From: Siphonodentalium dalli
Taxonomy: Eukaryota; Mollusca; Scaphopoda; Gadilida; Siphonodentaliidae
Direction: 5' to 3'
Length of the DNA: 64,000 nt
NCBI GenBank assembly: GCA_032622095.1
Contig: CP136069.1
Location: 188,467,122-188,531,121, forward strand
Shown here: piece after piece, positions 11,601 to 22,782 of the stretch
Layout of the letters: each line of letters begins with the position of its first letter
Position numbering within the stretch: position 1 is the stretch's first letter
Notes under the pieces: generated by a model
The model's input: the letters and a program-made list of their open reading frames with translations, nothing else
Database searches by the model: none
Told to the model about the DNA's origin: nothing
Made by a program: the position numbers and the translations under genes

Positions 11601-12889
11601 GTTACAGCGTATAGAGGAAAATTGCTGTCTTCACGGCAGATGAAGGTTAATGGAAAGCTTGTTCGACAGGCATGTCGAGTAGTAATCCGGCTGATTGTCC
11701 GGAAGTTTCCGAGTGATTACTCGTTAAACAACTGAGTTGTGTTGGTCCGTGTTATGCAGGACCGAATGTTTTCAGGTCATTCTAGTGAACGCGCTCTTAA
11801 GGGTCGGTCGCCTGTTAAAAAAGCTGTTTAAATGCATTTCAGTAGATTGTTGAAGAAACAAATCATATGGCATAATGCATCCAGAAATTTTGATTTAAAC
11901 CTTGCAAGATAATTATGAATCGTATATATGCTTGTACATTGTGTATGCCAGATGTTTTGATGCAATATTTACCATTGTTCGCAACGAGAAGCACGAGACA
12001 TGATATTAAATATCGAATCGTAGGATTCTTATGAATCGTAGGATTCTACTCGAGTGCATATGTGGCATCACATATTCGTGTATAGCGCGGATGATAATCA
12101 GATATGTATATATGTTTGTTGAGAAAGTGTATATATGTTTGTTAAAGCAGTACAGATGTCGTATTCATATACACGTGATTGTTTTTCCAGGGCCGTGAAC
12201 GCTCAAATTGAATTAAGTAAATTGTACGATAATGCAGAGTTTGAAAATTTTGGAGTCAGGTTGTTGAACACATTTTGTCGAACAAATTTAAAAGTTTATC
12301 AGTTTTATTAGCATTGGGCTCATTTATAATGCCTGTCAAATTTTGACAAAATTCATCGGAAAAAGGGGTGGAGGACTCCGACTCCAAAACCCGGAGACCG
12401 ATTGGTAGCATCGTTTCGGGCACCAATAAAAGAAGTCATAAAATAAAAGATGGCCATAAAAGATGTCATAAAAATAGATGACCAAAAAAGATGTTTCCGG
12501 TTTTACCTGAGCGGCTCCCCGGTTTACGAAGGGTGTCCTTTTTCCGATGGATGCGATGTTCTCAATCGCTAAATTTTGTTATCAGAGTTTTCAAAATTTG
12601 TTTGGGATAAATGGCAAAAATATATAAGAATACACGGGTGATCATTCATTCCATAGATGTATATAAGATAATTCAGTTTGAATTATATACACGGTAGTAT
12701 ACATGATGTATATAAATTACGATACTAATATTTCATTTCATATGAATAAATATAGTTGGGACCGCGCCCAGCGCATACTAAAACCACTGAACTAGTGTTC
12801 GTGTTATTGTTTTCCCATTATGCCGGGAGTGTCGTGAAGACGACTTCATATAAGCCATCGGGCTTGTTGTCTGATCCTCGTTCCATACA
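11601..12889. other. Intergenic, no gene seen
   Basis: No open frame with recognisable content. There are short direct repeats, for example GTATATATGTTTGTT(G/A) twice near 12112-12143 and an AAAAGATG(T/G)-type repeat near 12430-12490. Confidence 0.5.
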
Positions 12890-12893
12890 TTAA

Positions 12894-14240
12894 GGGTAAG
12901 TTCATACGCTGGCAATATTGCACTGCAAAAATGCCAGCTGCAAAATTGCCAAAAACGGATTAATTCTGCCCGCTGTCAACAAATCAGCGTTAGTAGTGAT
13001 CAATGAACGACAGCCGTTTTGCGTGATTGATAAGCTGTTTGCAATATATTAGAACACGATGCGTGTTAGTATTCTTATAGGCCAGTCAAAATAATGTCAC
13101 TTGACATGTTGGAATGTGATATCGCCACGGCCAGCTCTCTCGCGGGGATGCTGCTATATGAGTACAATAAACGTCACCTATATATAGACAGGAGATGGTG
13201 GTCCGCATTTGGCTCAACGAAGATACCGACGAATTCAAATCTTCCCGGGTATCATCCCAAACTCCAAACTTGTCATTCCAATAATTTTAGTCACAAACTC
13301 GTTGGTCTTCATGTTAAGCAAAACAATAAGTTAAGAAAACGGGGGGGGGGGGGGGGGGGTGACGTGGTGCTGATGTTAAACAAAACAAAGAAATCAAATA
13401 AATAGTAACACAAGTTAATCAAAAGCACGCAATATATTGTTATTCAAATGGCATGAATAATTACTTAGACCCACATATGCTTTATCAATGCCAAATAGTA
13501 ACATCCCATTATCCCTACTGTTAGACCCCGCCCCCACCACCACGACACAAGCATTCACTTTTAAACCACTACAATTACATCGATATCGCAGTCTGGGTAG
13601 ATGGTGTTGGCACGTATTCGAACCCCAGCTTGATCTGAATTGAGTGATATCTCAATGTGCCACTCTGATCAAATACATGTTATATATATATTTTATATGA
13701 ATTGTCTTGACTTGTGTTTAATTTATCTGTATTATGACAACTGCCCCGCGTGGGTGTATTATGTCAATAAAAATGTTATGTTATGACCATTTCGATAACA
13801 ATTGAGAATTTGTACACGCTCACTGAAGTAAGCATATTTGAAGCAATGCATGGATACTCATAGTGAGTCCTGTCACCACCTCCCCTATAGCTCCCACATT
13901 TATGACTCGGGAAGCATCACTTTTGGTACTCTTTGTATCACGCCATATCATCATATAACGGAGATACATACACATGTATAATTAAGTGTGTATGAGAATC
14001 ACAGAGAACATACCCCGATCCCATTCGATCGTATCAAGGATGGTACTGACACAATCAATTATTGTTAGTGGCCTTGTGTTGTGGCCACCGGCAGAGAGGT
14101 ATACGCCGTTATCATATATCACCGTTGATTGTTGACGACCAGCCACGACCCAGCACGAGCTAACAAAACAAAACAAAAAAACCTTTGCAGCTGGCATTTT
14201 TTCAGTTTGCAGTGCAATATTGCCACCGTATGAACGTACC
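12894..14240. mobile_element. TIR element with TTAA target duplication (1.35 kb)
   Basis: The left end reads GGGTAAGTTCATACGCTGGC and the right end, reverse-complemented, GGTACGTTCATACGGTGGC. The match continues for over 35 bp (CAATATTGCACTGCAAA, then AATGCCAGCTGCAAA after a small gap). TTAA flanks both sides (12890-12893, 14241-14244). The interior has a 19-base G run (13341-13359) and no convincing transposase, so it is probably non-autonomous. TTAA duplication is used by piggyBac and Kolobok elements; the GGG start differs from the CCC start usual for piggyBac. Confidence 0.75.
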
Positions 14241-14244
14241 TTAA

Positions 14245-14555
14245 CTCTTCTATTTTGCATATATGTGTCATCTGTATATATTATGTTATTTGTTTGTATT
14301 TAAAATATGTTTACAATAAACAAATTAATTCTCAAACATTATTCGAGAGCAAGAAATCTTTTACCAAGACCTATATATAGATCTAAATTGAAAACAGAAG
14401 AAGAAAATGAGAATAATTTCAATTTTTGGGACATTAACAATCCCTTTCTAAACTTCTTACTCAGGATTCTGAATCTCTGGAAGGATCTGCAACAGTTTTG
14501 TTTACATAACAATGGTTTCAAATTGTCGTTATTGGAGAACTATCAATAATGAATA
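14245..14555. other. Intergenic, no gene
   Basis: An 80-codon frame (14307-14549) is open but overlaps an open frame on the opposite strand and has no recognisable motif. I do not call it a gene. Confidence 0.4.
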
Positions 14556-15017
14556 TGTGACCCGCCATATCAAATCCAGTCGTAAGTCGGGATTTTTTTT
14601 ACCCTGTGCCAATGCATTCTCTTATATATGCGAGTCGATCATAGGTCGCCTCGCATATATAAGAGAATGCATAGGCCTAACAATATTTTACAATTTTAAT
14701 AATTTGTTCTTGTATTCTTTAACAATTTTATAATTTCACCCATACAGAGCCCCAGACAAACGTGAGCAGACGACACTCTTCTATATGCTTCTATATATGT
14801 GTGGGGCTCCCTGCAGGGTAATGGATGTTTTTTATTTTATGTCCTAAAAATTGTAAGAAACATTTATTTAAAAATCATGATAAAAAAATGTTAGGCCAAT
14901 GCATTCTCTAATATATGCGAGGCGACCTATGGTCGACTCGCATATATAAGAGAATGCATTGGCTCAGGGTAAAAAAAAAATCCCGACTTACAACTGGATT
15001 TGATATGGCGGGTCACA
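14556..15017 (+). mobile_element. MITE with paired subterminal palindromes, copy 1
   Basis: Terminal inverted repeats TGTGACCCGCCATATCAAAT at both ends. TA precedes the left end and TT follows the right, consistent with a TA target that has mutated on one side. Inside each end is a ~66-bp palindrome built from CCAATGCATTCTCTTATATA, CGAGTCGAC and its complement. A second copy lies inverted at 63019-63476. No ORF; probably a Tc1/mariner-type non-autonomous element. Confidence 0.85.
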
Positions 15018-16330
15018 TTTTAGAATACCGTTGATCTATTTATCCTTGTTCTTCTTAGTGGTGATGTTGTACATACCTTTATATTGTTACACATTAACCC
15101 ACTGTGAGTGCCTTGGGTCACTTTAAACATTATCCGATTGGCATCATAAAACTGCTATGTATACGTTGGCATATACCAAATATTAGTATATAGATCCCAT
15201 ACGCCCTACACTGTCCTATATGTATACCGAGAGTACTGTATATATATATAGTTACTAGCAGGGTTACCCGGCGTTGCCCAGGTTACAGTGATGTGAAACC
15301 CTCTGTGGATATTTGGTGGGAATAGAGAATACTCTTGATCTCAAAGTGTTACACGTATTCTCATAAATTGTATATCCAAATGGCATCACAAAACATGATT
15401 CTTACACATGGAATATAAGTAGTGGCTCACTTTGTCAGGTCGGAGCGATTATCATTTTGTTTATCGCGTTTAATCCGTCCCACCAATAAAGAAGTATTTA
15501 TTTATTTACAACTGCGTATACTTCAGACGTTATAGCATGAAACATGAACATCATAAACGCATTAGTTCGAAAAAATAAAAGAATACAATTGTGTTTTACA
15601 TAGAGATATATCAATCAATCAATCAACCAATCAATCTAGTTTATCATATCTTCATGAAGATACAGATGTTTTAAAGATATGTCCAGGTGCTACTCTGTTC
15701 TGGTGCTTATACTGGCTAATCATTTTCAGTTTAAAAGAAATGATGTTATGCACGTATAGCAGCTACATATGCAAGACACAGCGAGATTTTGAGTTGTTTA
15801 TGTTAGGCGATGAGTCTGTTCTAAAAAATGAAAGAAATCCTCTGTATCGAGCAGATATACCCTTGTCAGATGTCAATATTGGAGGATCCTGAAAAGTCAT
15901 GTGGTACGGACTGCGTTTTCCTTTATCTCAGAAGTAACCATATTTTATTATATGACTATCGTTTTTCTCTCCCCAATACCGCTATTGTATAGCGATCATT
16001 TCCGGACCATCGGATCAGCTGCAGTTTGATCCGATGTCATACCACCCTTCCTCATCTCGCATACTGCGCATGTCAGTAAAAACACGGACTATTTATTAGA
16101 CGGTGTGTTCGACTGTACTACCCAACGCAAAAGAGGTGTTCGAATGAGTTCCGACCAATCGCGCATGCGTAAATGTAAACTTTTTTTACACTGAGCGTTC
16201 GGAACTGGGTGTGCTCGATTTGAAAACTAGGGAACAACTATTTGTTGATAGTTTCGTCTGCTAACAACAGCTTGTTCCGGTTATCGTTATATTAAGGCTA
16301 TACTATAAATAATTAATCAAAGTGTAACAA
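15018..16330. other. Intergenic region upstream of the Crypton gene
   Basis: Contains a dispersed-repeat start (ACTAGCAGGGTTACCCGGCG at 15255) and short (AATC)n-like repeats near 15610. An inverted repeat, CATCGGATCA / TGATCCGATG (16008-16036), may belong to the 5' end of the Crypton element. No gene seen. Confidence 0.45.
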
Positions 16331-16802
16331 ATGGATATCTCGGATGATTTTGATTTAGAAAAGTTATTCCTGGGTGATTATGGTTAGTTTGACTGTGAAG
16401 TAGCATCACAATGTGAGCTTAATGGAACAGGTTTAGGTTCAGATGACAGAGACTCGATTTTCTCATTGAATGGATTTTCACTCTCAGCAATTCAGCAAAG
16501 TCAGCAGCCTATGAGTCCAATAGTCAGCACTACTAGTAACAGTTACAGAGAAGTTTCTGATGATACCACATCTACTACTAGTAATACTAATAGTATTAAC
16601 ACCATTGGCAACCTACCTGCACCTTCTCAGGCTGCTGTGAGTGTGACTAGTGTGAGTGTAACTGATCTTATCTCAAACACCCCTACCTGAATGTATCGGA
16701 CCATCAACAAGTTCAAGATCTACAACCACATCTACATGTACCAGTACACCTAACGGTATAAACACTAATAGCATAATTCAATCAAGGAATGCGCCAACCT
16801 TC
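16331..16802 (+). pseudogene. Crypton N-terminal region, broken
   Basis: The frame opens at ATG 16331 (MDISDDFDLEKLF...) and stays in one frame through a TAG at 16385 into an S/T-rich segment ending at 16690. There the reading frame must shift by one base near the CCCCTA tract (about 16675-16690) to continue in the frame that runs, without a stop, into the tyrosine-recombinase ORF at 16803. An S/T/N-rich low-complexity N-terminus before the recombinase core would be reasonable for an animal Crypton. One nonsense codon plus one frameshift imply a recently damaged copy, unless the breaks are removed by splicing: G|GTTAGT at 16383 is a possible donor. Confidence 0.55.
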
Positions 16803-18110
16803 ATGAATATATCGGAGGAAGATGCAAATGAATATGAAAAGAAAATGAGAAATAAAAATACAACCAGGAAAACAGAATCAGCAGCACGCTATTTCCGTCA
16901 ATGGTTGGTAGCGAAGGATGAGATGCGTGCGGTGACAGAGCTACCCCCCACAGAACTTGACAACCACCTATCGACTTTTCTTCTATCAATAAGAAAAGCT
17001 GATGGTTCAGAGTATGAACCCGACACACTGACCAGTTATCATAGATCTATAGCGCGGTATCTATCAGAGCAGAGCTATGACTTCGACATCATCTCTGATA
17101 GAGAATTTAAATCATCAAGAGCAATCTTGGCTTCCAAACGGAAGGAGCTGAAGCAGAAGGGCCTTGGTGCAAGACCAAATGCAGCAGAACCACTGTCTGA
17201 GCGTGAGGAACAAATATTACAGGACAAAGGTTGTATTGGAAATTCAAGTCCTCGTCAATTGCAGAATAAAATGTGGTTGCAAAACACGAAGATGTTTGGA
17301 TTACGTGGTGGTTTGGAAAACCGGAAGCTTCGGTGGGGTGACATCAAACTGAAAAGAGATGAAAACGGGACAAGATATCTCGAATTCACAGAAAGAGAGA
17401 CAAAAACAAGAACAGGAGCCACAAATGACCAAAGAGCGTTTCGACCGAAGCAGTTTGAGCTTGAGAATGATCCTGAAAATTGCCCAATTCAAGCGTATAT
17501 TGAATTCAAAAGCCATCGACCGTCTGAAATGTGTCATGCTGAAAGTCCATTTTATCTTGCAATAAACTATATGCGGCGTCCAGAGTCGGTGTTCTGGTAT
17601 AAGGACCAAGCATTGGGAGAGAATTCGTTGCGGAAAATAATGAAAAATATGGCCGAAAAAGCTGAACTGCCTGGTCGGAAAACTAATCACAGTGCCAGAA
17701 AAGCGACATGTACCAGATTATTGCATGCTGGGGTTCAACCGACAACTATCCAACAATTGACTGGGCACCGAAATGTGCGAAGTATAAACAATTATGCAGT
17801 AGCATCTAATGAAATGCAACAAACCATGAGTAATATCCTGAGTAGATCCGCCAGCGTATCTATAGCTCCGGTATCCAGTGCTCCTGCAGTAAATAATCCA
17901 TGTGCAGTTCCTTCTACTCAAACTCAAAGTTCTCCATTTCGTGAAATCCGTGTCAACCAGCAAGTGAACACACTAGACAAACATGCGATCCGCGGAACAT
18001 TCGACGGTGCCACCATAAAGAACTGTGAGATTTCGGTCAAGAATTACTATGGATGTCCAATTCCACAGAAGCGACGCCGAATTCGTGTCATAGACAGCGA
18101 TTCTGAATAA
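16803..18110 (+). CDS. Crypton tyrosine recombinase core
   Basis: 435 codons from the first ATG after the S/T-rich region; the frame is open further upstream, so this may not be the native start. Residues about 20-120 resemble the SAM-like core-binding domain (FRQWL, LSTFLLSIRKADG, TLTSYHRSIARYL). The catalytic domain keeps R168 (LRGGLEN), the H296-x-x-R299 box (NHSARK), H322 (LTGHR) and the nucleophile candidate Y331 (INNYA): the R..HxxR..H..Y set of tyrosine recombinases. The architecture matches the DUF3504/Crypton family, also domesticated in ZMYM, QRICH1 and KCTD proteins. The C-terminus ends in a basic patch (KRRRIR). The enzyme would cut and rejoin element DNA through a covalent phosphotyrosine. 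All catalytic residues remain although the upstream region is broken. Confidence 0.88.
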   Translation: MNISEEDANEYEKKMRNKNTTRKTESAARYFRQWLVAKDEMRAVTELPPTELDNHLSTFLLSIRKADGSEYEPDTLTSYHRSIARYLSEQSYDFDIISDREFKSSRAILASKRKELKQKGLGARPNAAEPLSEREEQILQDKGCIGNSSPRQLQNKMWLQNTKMFGLRGGLENRKLRWGDIKLKRDENGTRYLEFTERETKTRTGATNDQRAFRPKQFELENDPENCPIQAYIEFKSHRPSEMCHAESPFYLAINYMRRPESVFWYKDQALGENSLRKIMKNMAEKAELPGRKTNHSARKATCTRLLHAGVQPTTIQQLTGHRNVRSINNYAVASNEMQQTMSNILSRSASVSIAPVSSAPAVNNPCAVPSTQTQSSPFREIRVNQQVNTLDKHAIRGTFDGATIKNCEISVKNYYGCPIPQKRRRIRVIDSDSE

Positions 18111-18323
18111 CAATCTTGCCATTTCGAACGTTGGAATTGTTACCGTTATTCACAAACTTTGTTATTTGTATTCATGCGCACATCTTGGGGATTTCCCCGA
18201 AAAAAAATAGTTCCTTGTTTATTCTTGTTCCCAGTCACTGTAGCCTACATGGGGTTCCATTTCATAAATCATGGCATAAGAAATAGTGTTATGTAAATAA
18301 AAAGGCGTGTCATATAATAAACC

Positions 18324-18489
18324 TGTTATCGCTGCAGTGAATTGATCTGGGCTTCGCATCACGTCTCGTTGAAGAGGTCAGATCGCTGGATCAAACTCGA
18401 CGCCTGCGGCGGCTCGTTTGATCCAGCGATCTGACCTCTTCAACTCGACGTGATACTTCGCCCCAGATCAATTCACTGCAGCGATAACA
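18324..18489. repeat. 166-bp near-perfect palindrome after the Crypton gene
   Basis: The left arm begins TGTTATCGCTGCAGTGAATT and the right arm ends with its complement. Pairing continues through GATCTGGG, CGTTGAAGAGGTCAGATCGC and TGGATCAAAC to a short GC-rich centre. The few mismatches lie near CACGTCTCG versus CGACGTGAT. It starts about 215 bp after the recombinase stop codon, so it may mark the 3' end of the element or an independent fold-back insertion. Confidence 0.9.
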
Positions 18490-19020
18490 TGTATTGACTG
18501 CACACTGTGACCACCATTTTTGAACAGGCCTGCTCTACATTTCCATATCTCTTATAACTTATTTTGTGGAAACTATATTGAATGGGACAGACTCAATCGT
18601 GTTATAATATATACATGAGCCATTCTAATATGCAATCCTCTGACGATTCAAGGTCCCTCAGTTTGAATGAATATATGTATCTCTTAAATAGATTGATATA
18701 AATATACTTTTAATGCTTTCTTCTATGTATCTGTGTTGCTAGATCATTGTAGGAATGCCCTGATTTCCATCCCCATATAAATATGACAGTTGAGAAGATA
18801 TAATTGTGCAAGTGACTTAATTCGGTCACCATTTGTCGAGATTGTGAAATTGGAATGCCAAAAACTCCTATGAACGACATGGAGATGGCCTGGGAGATGA
18901 TTATATATAACTTTGTCGGATATCGGCGAATTGAACAATATTGTAAATGCTAGTGAATCTCCTCTCGCCATCCATGACCCAAACGACCCCAAATGTAATT
19001 TAATTCATCATATCATTAGA
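18490..19020. other. Intergenic, no gene seen
   Basis: AT-rich sequence with no repeat or coding signal I can support. Confidence 0.4.
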
Positions 19021-21118
19021 GAAGAACGTGCATGAATTTTGTGGAATTAGTGCTAAATATATGTGTATCAACTTTGGTGCAACTCCCCTCATGCATGACT
19101 TGAACCGCGCCACTTTTGTCACATTTAAACCACGTCTATTAGACTCATGCATGCATTATATAATGGAGATGATTATCTTTAAGTTTGGTGGTAATCGGAA
19201 ACTAAAAACAAATTCTTATCATAGTTATTACCCCCCCCCCCATCTCTCACCCAAACGGCACCAATTTCGCGTCTTTAAATCACACCTTTATATTCCTCGT
19301 ATCACGGAGAAGAATAATATATCAATTTGGTCGAAATATGCGCTAAAAATAGCCCCTCCCCTGACACCAACAACGTCACTTTATAAAATTTTAACCCGCA
19401 CCATTATCTTACTCGTAAAAAGTTACCCCTGTTAGGCCGCCTTGGTGCCATCACGATATTATCCATAAACATACCTTAGTATAATCGACAAAATGGATTC
19501 ATTTGAATTAAAAAATGTTTTCAGCTGAAAGTTCAACTAGTTTTACCAATTAATCCTCACCTGTTTATTTTTTATAAACAAAAAATCAAGAAAAATGCCC
19601 AAAAAATTACATTTTCGAAAATAAGAGGATTTCAATAAGCCATAGGCCATAACGAAAATATTTGACATGCACTAACCAAAATTTCTTTACAATATAGTTA
19701 GACTTACATATTAAATATGTTGTGAGATAAATTTACTGAGTTACAAGACCTCAAAAATGGCATTTCGTCACGCGACCCCATGTCACAAAGCCAAATTTGA
19801 CTAAGTCCATGTTATGGAACGCACATTTCATCGGCATATTTTTTCTCATTCTTTACCATAAATGGATGGAAAATTTGATTTATGTGCTCAAACCTGTAGG
19901 TTAACCACTTAATTAGTGAAAAAACACAAATAATTGATCCTAAAATCTGCTTTTTAGCTTATTTTGAAAATACGCCGAAAATGGGGGCTCCGAAATCTGA
20001 AAAACGACCATTTTTTTGGTACCGAAATGTCCATAACTCAAAAAATATTTGACGAATATTAAAATGGTTTACGGTTCTGTGACCAGCATGGTGAGTTCTA
20101 CAAAATAAGGTCAAAATTGAAAAAGATTAGTCCAATTTTCATGAACATCCCTAACCTAAGCAATGTGACAAAATCGCAAATATTTTGAGTCATTAATTCT
20201 AATTTTTTTTTAAACGGACACCTAAATCAAGGGCCAACAAGTGAGATTTTGATGAGAACATATCTTACTATCATATTAAGCAATAAAACCTTTGCCCCCC
20301 CCCCCCCTCTTTGGGGTGCAGCCAAAATTTTATTTATGCATTTTCACAGTTATATCTCATGGACTACTTAAAGTTATATATAGAACACAGACATATATTC
20401 GCAAATATTTGATTCATTGTATCATTTGAGAAGAACGTGTATGAGTTTGATGGTAATTGGCACTAAACATATTTGTAAAAGTTTTTGGTGACCCTCCCGT
20501 CCATATTTCGGACTCAAGCGGCGCCACTTTTGACATCATTAAACCACACACTTAGACTCATTATAGAGATGAATATATAATACAATTTATGAAAATTGGC
20601 GAGTATACAAATTCGTATCAAATTTAGAGCCACCATTGCATATCTCACACCCAAAAGGCACCAATTTGGCGCATTTAATCCACACGATTAGATTATTCGT
20701 ATCACGGAGAAGAATATGTATCAATCAGGTGGAAATCGGCGCTAAACATATTGTTTATCAATGTTTGTGTCCCTCTCACCCTCTAGGCACCCCTGACTGG
20801 AATGTCCCCACTTTTGACATCTTTAAACCTCCTGATATCATGGAGATTATTATTTGTAAGTTTTCATGGTGCTAATCCGCGTCTAAACAATTTTTTATCA
20901 AATTTAGTGTCCACCCCACCCCACTCCCATCTCTCACCAAAGCAGCACCAATATGACGTCTTTAAAATCACACGATTAGATTATTAGATTCATCATATCA
21001 TGGATAAGAATGTGTATAAATTTGGTGGAAATTGGCGCTAAAAATATTGTGTATCAATATTGGTGCCCCTCTGCCTTTCAGTGCACCCCTGACTCGAATG
21101 ACGCCACTTTTGACAGCT
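19021..21118. repeat. Diverged tandem repeat field, left part
   Basis: Units share the phrases TTGGTGGAAATCGGCGCTAA, GCGCCACTTTTGACATCTTT, AAACCACACC-ATTAGA and ATCATGGAGATGATTAT, with C-runs before CATCTCTCACC (19231-19241). Successive phrases recur every 150-330 bp with many gaps. A ~960-bp unrelated insert lies at about 19440-20400, including a C-run at 20295-20307. The same family resumes at 35456 after the 14.3-kb element, as expected if the element inserted into this field. Open frames here (for example 19028-19435) are not genes. Confidence 0.65.
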
Positions 21119-21122
21119 TTAA
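21119..21122. repeat. TTAA target-site duplication, left
   Basis: TTAA directly before the left terminal repeat of the composite element. Joined to the right flank it restores the host repeat phrase GCCACTTTTGACAGCTTTAA then GCCACGCCTTTAGAC. Confidence 0.75.
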
Positions 21123-21155
21123 AGGGTGCATTTACACTGATATAGAACTGTATAC
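21123..21155 (+). repeat. Left terminal inverted repeat of composite element
   Basis: Pairs with 35419-35451 with about four mismatches. Starts AGGGTGCATTTACA. Confidence 0.75.
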
Positions 21156-21287
21156 AGATATGTATGAAGTCACGTGTCGCGCATTACTGTGATCACAATA
21201 TGATTACTAATAGTGAACGCGCGCTGATCAGTACTCTGGTAATTGACAATTCACTACGAGTCATTTCATTTTAGGCCAGACATAAAC

Positions 21288-21320
21288 ATGGATCAACTAT
21301 CAGCAGACAACAGCGATTTG
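21288..21320 (+). CDS. Possible short first exon near the left TIR
   Basis: ATG with context AAACATGG opens an 11-codon stretch (MDQLSADNSDL) followed at once by a consensus donor, G|GTATGT. Its position 165 bp inside the left TIR is where a transposon-encoded transcript might begin. Its end phase (0) does not fit the acceptor inferred for the exon at 22783, so it would have to splice elsewhere. Supported only by start and donor quality. Confidence 0.25.
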
Positions 21321-21394
21321 GTATGTGCCGCATGTATTTAAAGTGTATCCTTATTAGGTGAGCGGCCAAGAGCCAAATAGGGCTATATTTAAGG

Positions 21395-22300
21395 AGATAA
21401 ATGGGCCTATGGTACTTAAGGACAAATTTGGTGTCGTTGGAAATCTGAGCATATATGCTATTCGATGAGGCCTGCTGTGGAATCTGAAAGTGGTGCGGTT
21501 GCCATGCAAACGGTCTCCGAAAAAGGGTGTGCAACTTGTATAAAACACCATTTGGATGAATAGGAACTACTCCATTCCGAATATTTTTTGAGTCTTGATA
21601 ATATGGGAAAGTGAAATTCTAAGTATTATCACCGAGTATGGTAATGATAAACACATGACATGGTCACGTGACTTCCTGACCTGATATACAGGCAGATATT
21701 ACCGTTTTTGTGTAAAATCATGTGATTTTATGCAAAAATGGGTGATTTTTGGAATCGCAGTATAATGTGCCATATATATCTACCACAGGGACAATTCATA
21801 TGTCGATGTAATCGGGAGGATATGAGCTTTGTGTTCCAATCTGATTTAGAAACAAAAAGTTTGTGGTTGCCATGGAAACGGCTTGTACGTGAAATATAGA
21901 TAAAATCCTGGGAAAAAACACATCTGAATACATTTGAAACATACCTGTATTGGGTTTTAGGAATTTGAAGTATCTTAGGTAACTTTAGTCACAGAAATAT
22001 CCCATAATTTGTCATGTTAAGAACACGACAAGATCACACGCACATAATTATCGAACATAGATACCTTTATTATTAGTTTTCCACTGGTTTTGGGGCAAAT
22101 ATAGCAATTTTATTGAAAAATGGGTGATTTTTGGAATCGGTATATATCATGGCCAACTTATATGTCATTTTAATCGGGAGGATTTAGGCTTTTGTGTTTC
22201 AACCTATTTTGGAACACGAACATTGTGTAGTTTCCATGGAAACGGTTTATACCTTAAATATGTTTGATTTCTAGCAAAACGTTGATTTTAGCGAAAAAAC
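21395..22300 (+). repeat. X-box-bearing modules, left set (three)
   Basis: Three diverged ~300-bp modules in one orientation share GATTTTTGGAATCGCAGTAT, TAATCGGGAGGAT and a GTTNCCATG(G/C)AAAC palindrome. The palindromes are at 21498-21511, 21866-21879 and 22230-22243. Matching modules in inverted orientation lie at 23690-24166 and 29790-30230, so the gene between them is framed by internal inverted repeats. Confidence 0.75.
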
Positions 22301-22380
22301 GTGTGATTATTTGAAGAAAGGTGTAGGCTATGCGTGGAAACTTGACTGACCCACTCACGAGCTGGCTCAATGTGATATTA

Positions 22381-22448
22381 TGACGTCATGACGTTACGTC
22401 ATGACATCACATGAACATTCAACTGGTAGTCTCTCAACCGGAAGCAAA
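22381..22448 (+). promoter_or_regulatory. CRE/ETS/YY1-like promoter of the composite-element gene
   Basis: TGACGTCA, a full cAMP-response element palindrome, lies at 22381-22388, and a second CRE-like TTACGTCA at 22394-22401. ACCGGAAGC (ETS core) is at about 22437-22445, running into AAAATGGCCGCC, which resembles a YY1 site overlapping the start codon. No TATA box is seen. Clustered CRE, ETS and YY1 motifs just before an ATG are typical of TATA-less metazoan promoters; function is inferred from motifs only. Confidence 0.5.
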
Positions 22449-22528
22449 ATGGCCGCCAACGATCTGCTTTTTCACGCTGAGTTTTTCTACAGAATGTTGG
22501 ACCCTCCATTCCATAGGAACACTAGAAG
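22449..22528 (+). CDS. Exon 1, unknown composite-element gene
   Basis: ATG in a good context (CAAAATGG) opens 26 codons plus two bases, beginning MAANDLLFHAEFFYRMLDPP, then a donor AAG|GTAATT. The two leftover bases (AG) are completed by C at 22783 if the acceptor TCTGGCCAG|C is used, which joins this exon in frame to the 291-codon ORF below. Promoter motifs sit directly upstream. No transcript supports the junction. Confidence 0.45.
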
Positions 22529-22782
22529 GTAATTACCATTATTTATATTACTTATAGTGAATATATATCCATTAATATGATGCGTCACGGTGTGTCAGTT
22601 GAAAAATGAACACTCAGCAAAACATGTATACGACTATATTCTTATATTATGTCAATTTTGTAAGTTTTCCTGTGGGTGGGGCAACCATACTAGCACTGGT
22701 CAGTGCCTATAAGGGACGTGCTGTCCATGTTTGTAACTTGTTCGGTGGGTGGGACAACCATATACTAGTAAGTTCTGGCCAG

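Noticed and set aside
13094-13405. 103-codon frame inside the 1.35-kb TTAA element
   Set aside because: It reads through a 19-base G run, giving poly-glycine, and shows no transposase motif.
19028-19435. 135-codon frame in the repeat field
   Set aside because: It lies in a dispersed tandem repeat with C-runs; other units do not keep the frame.
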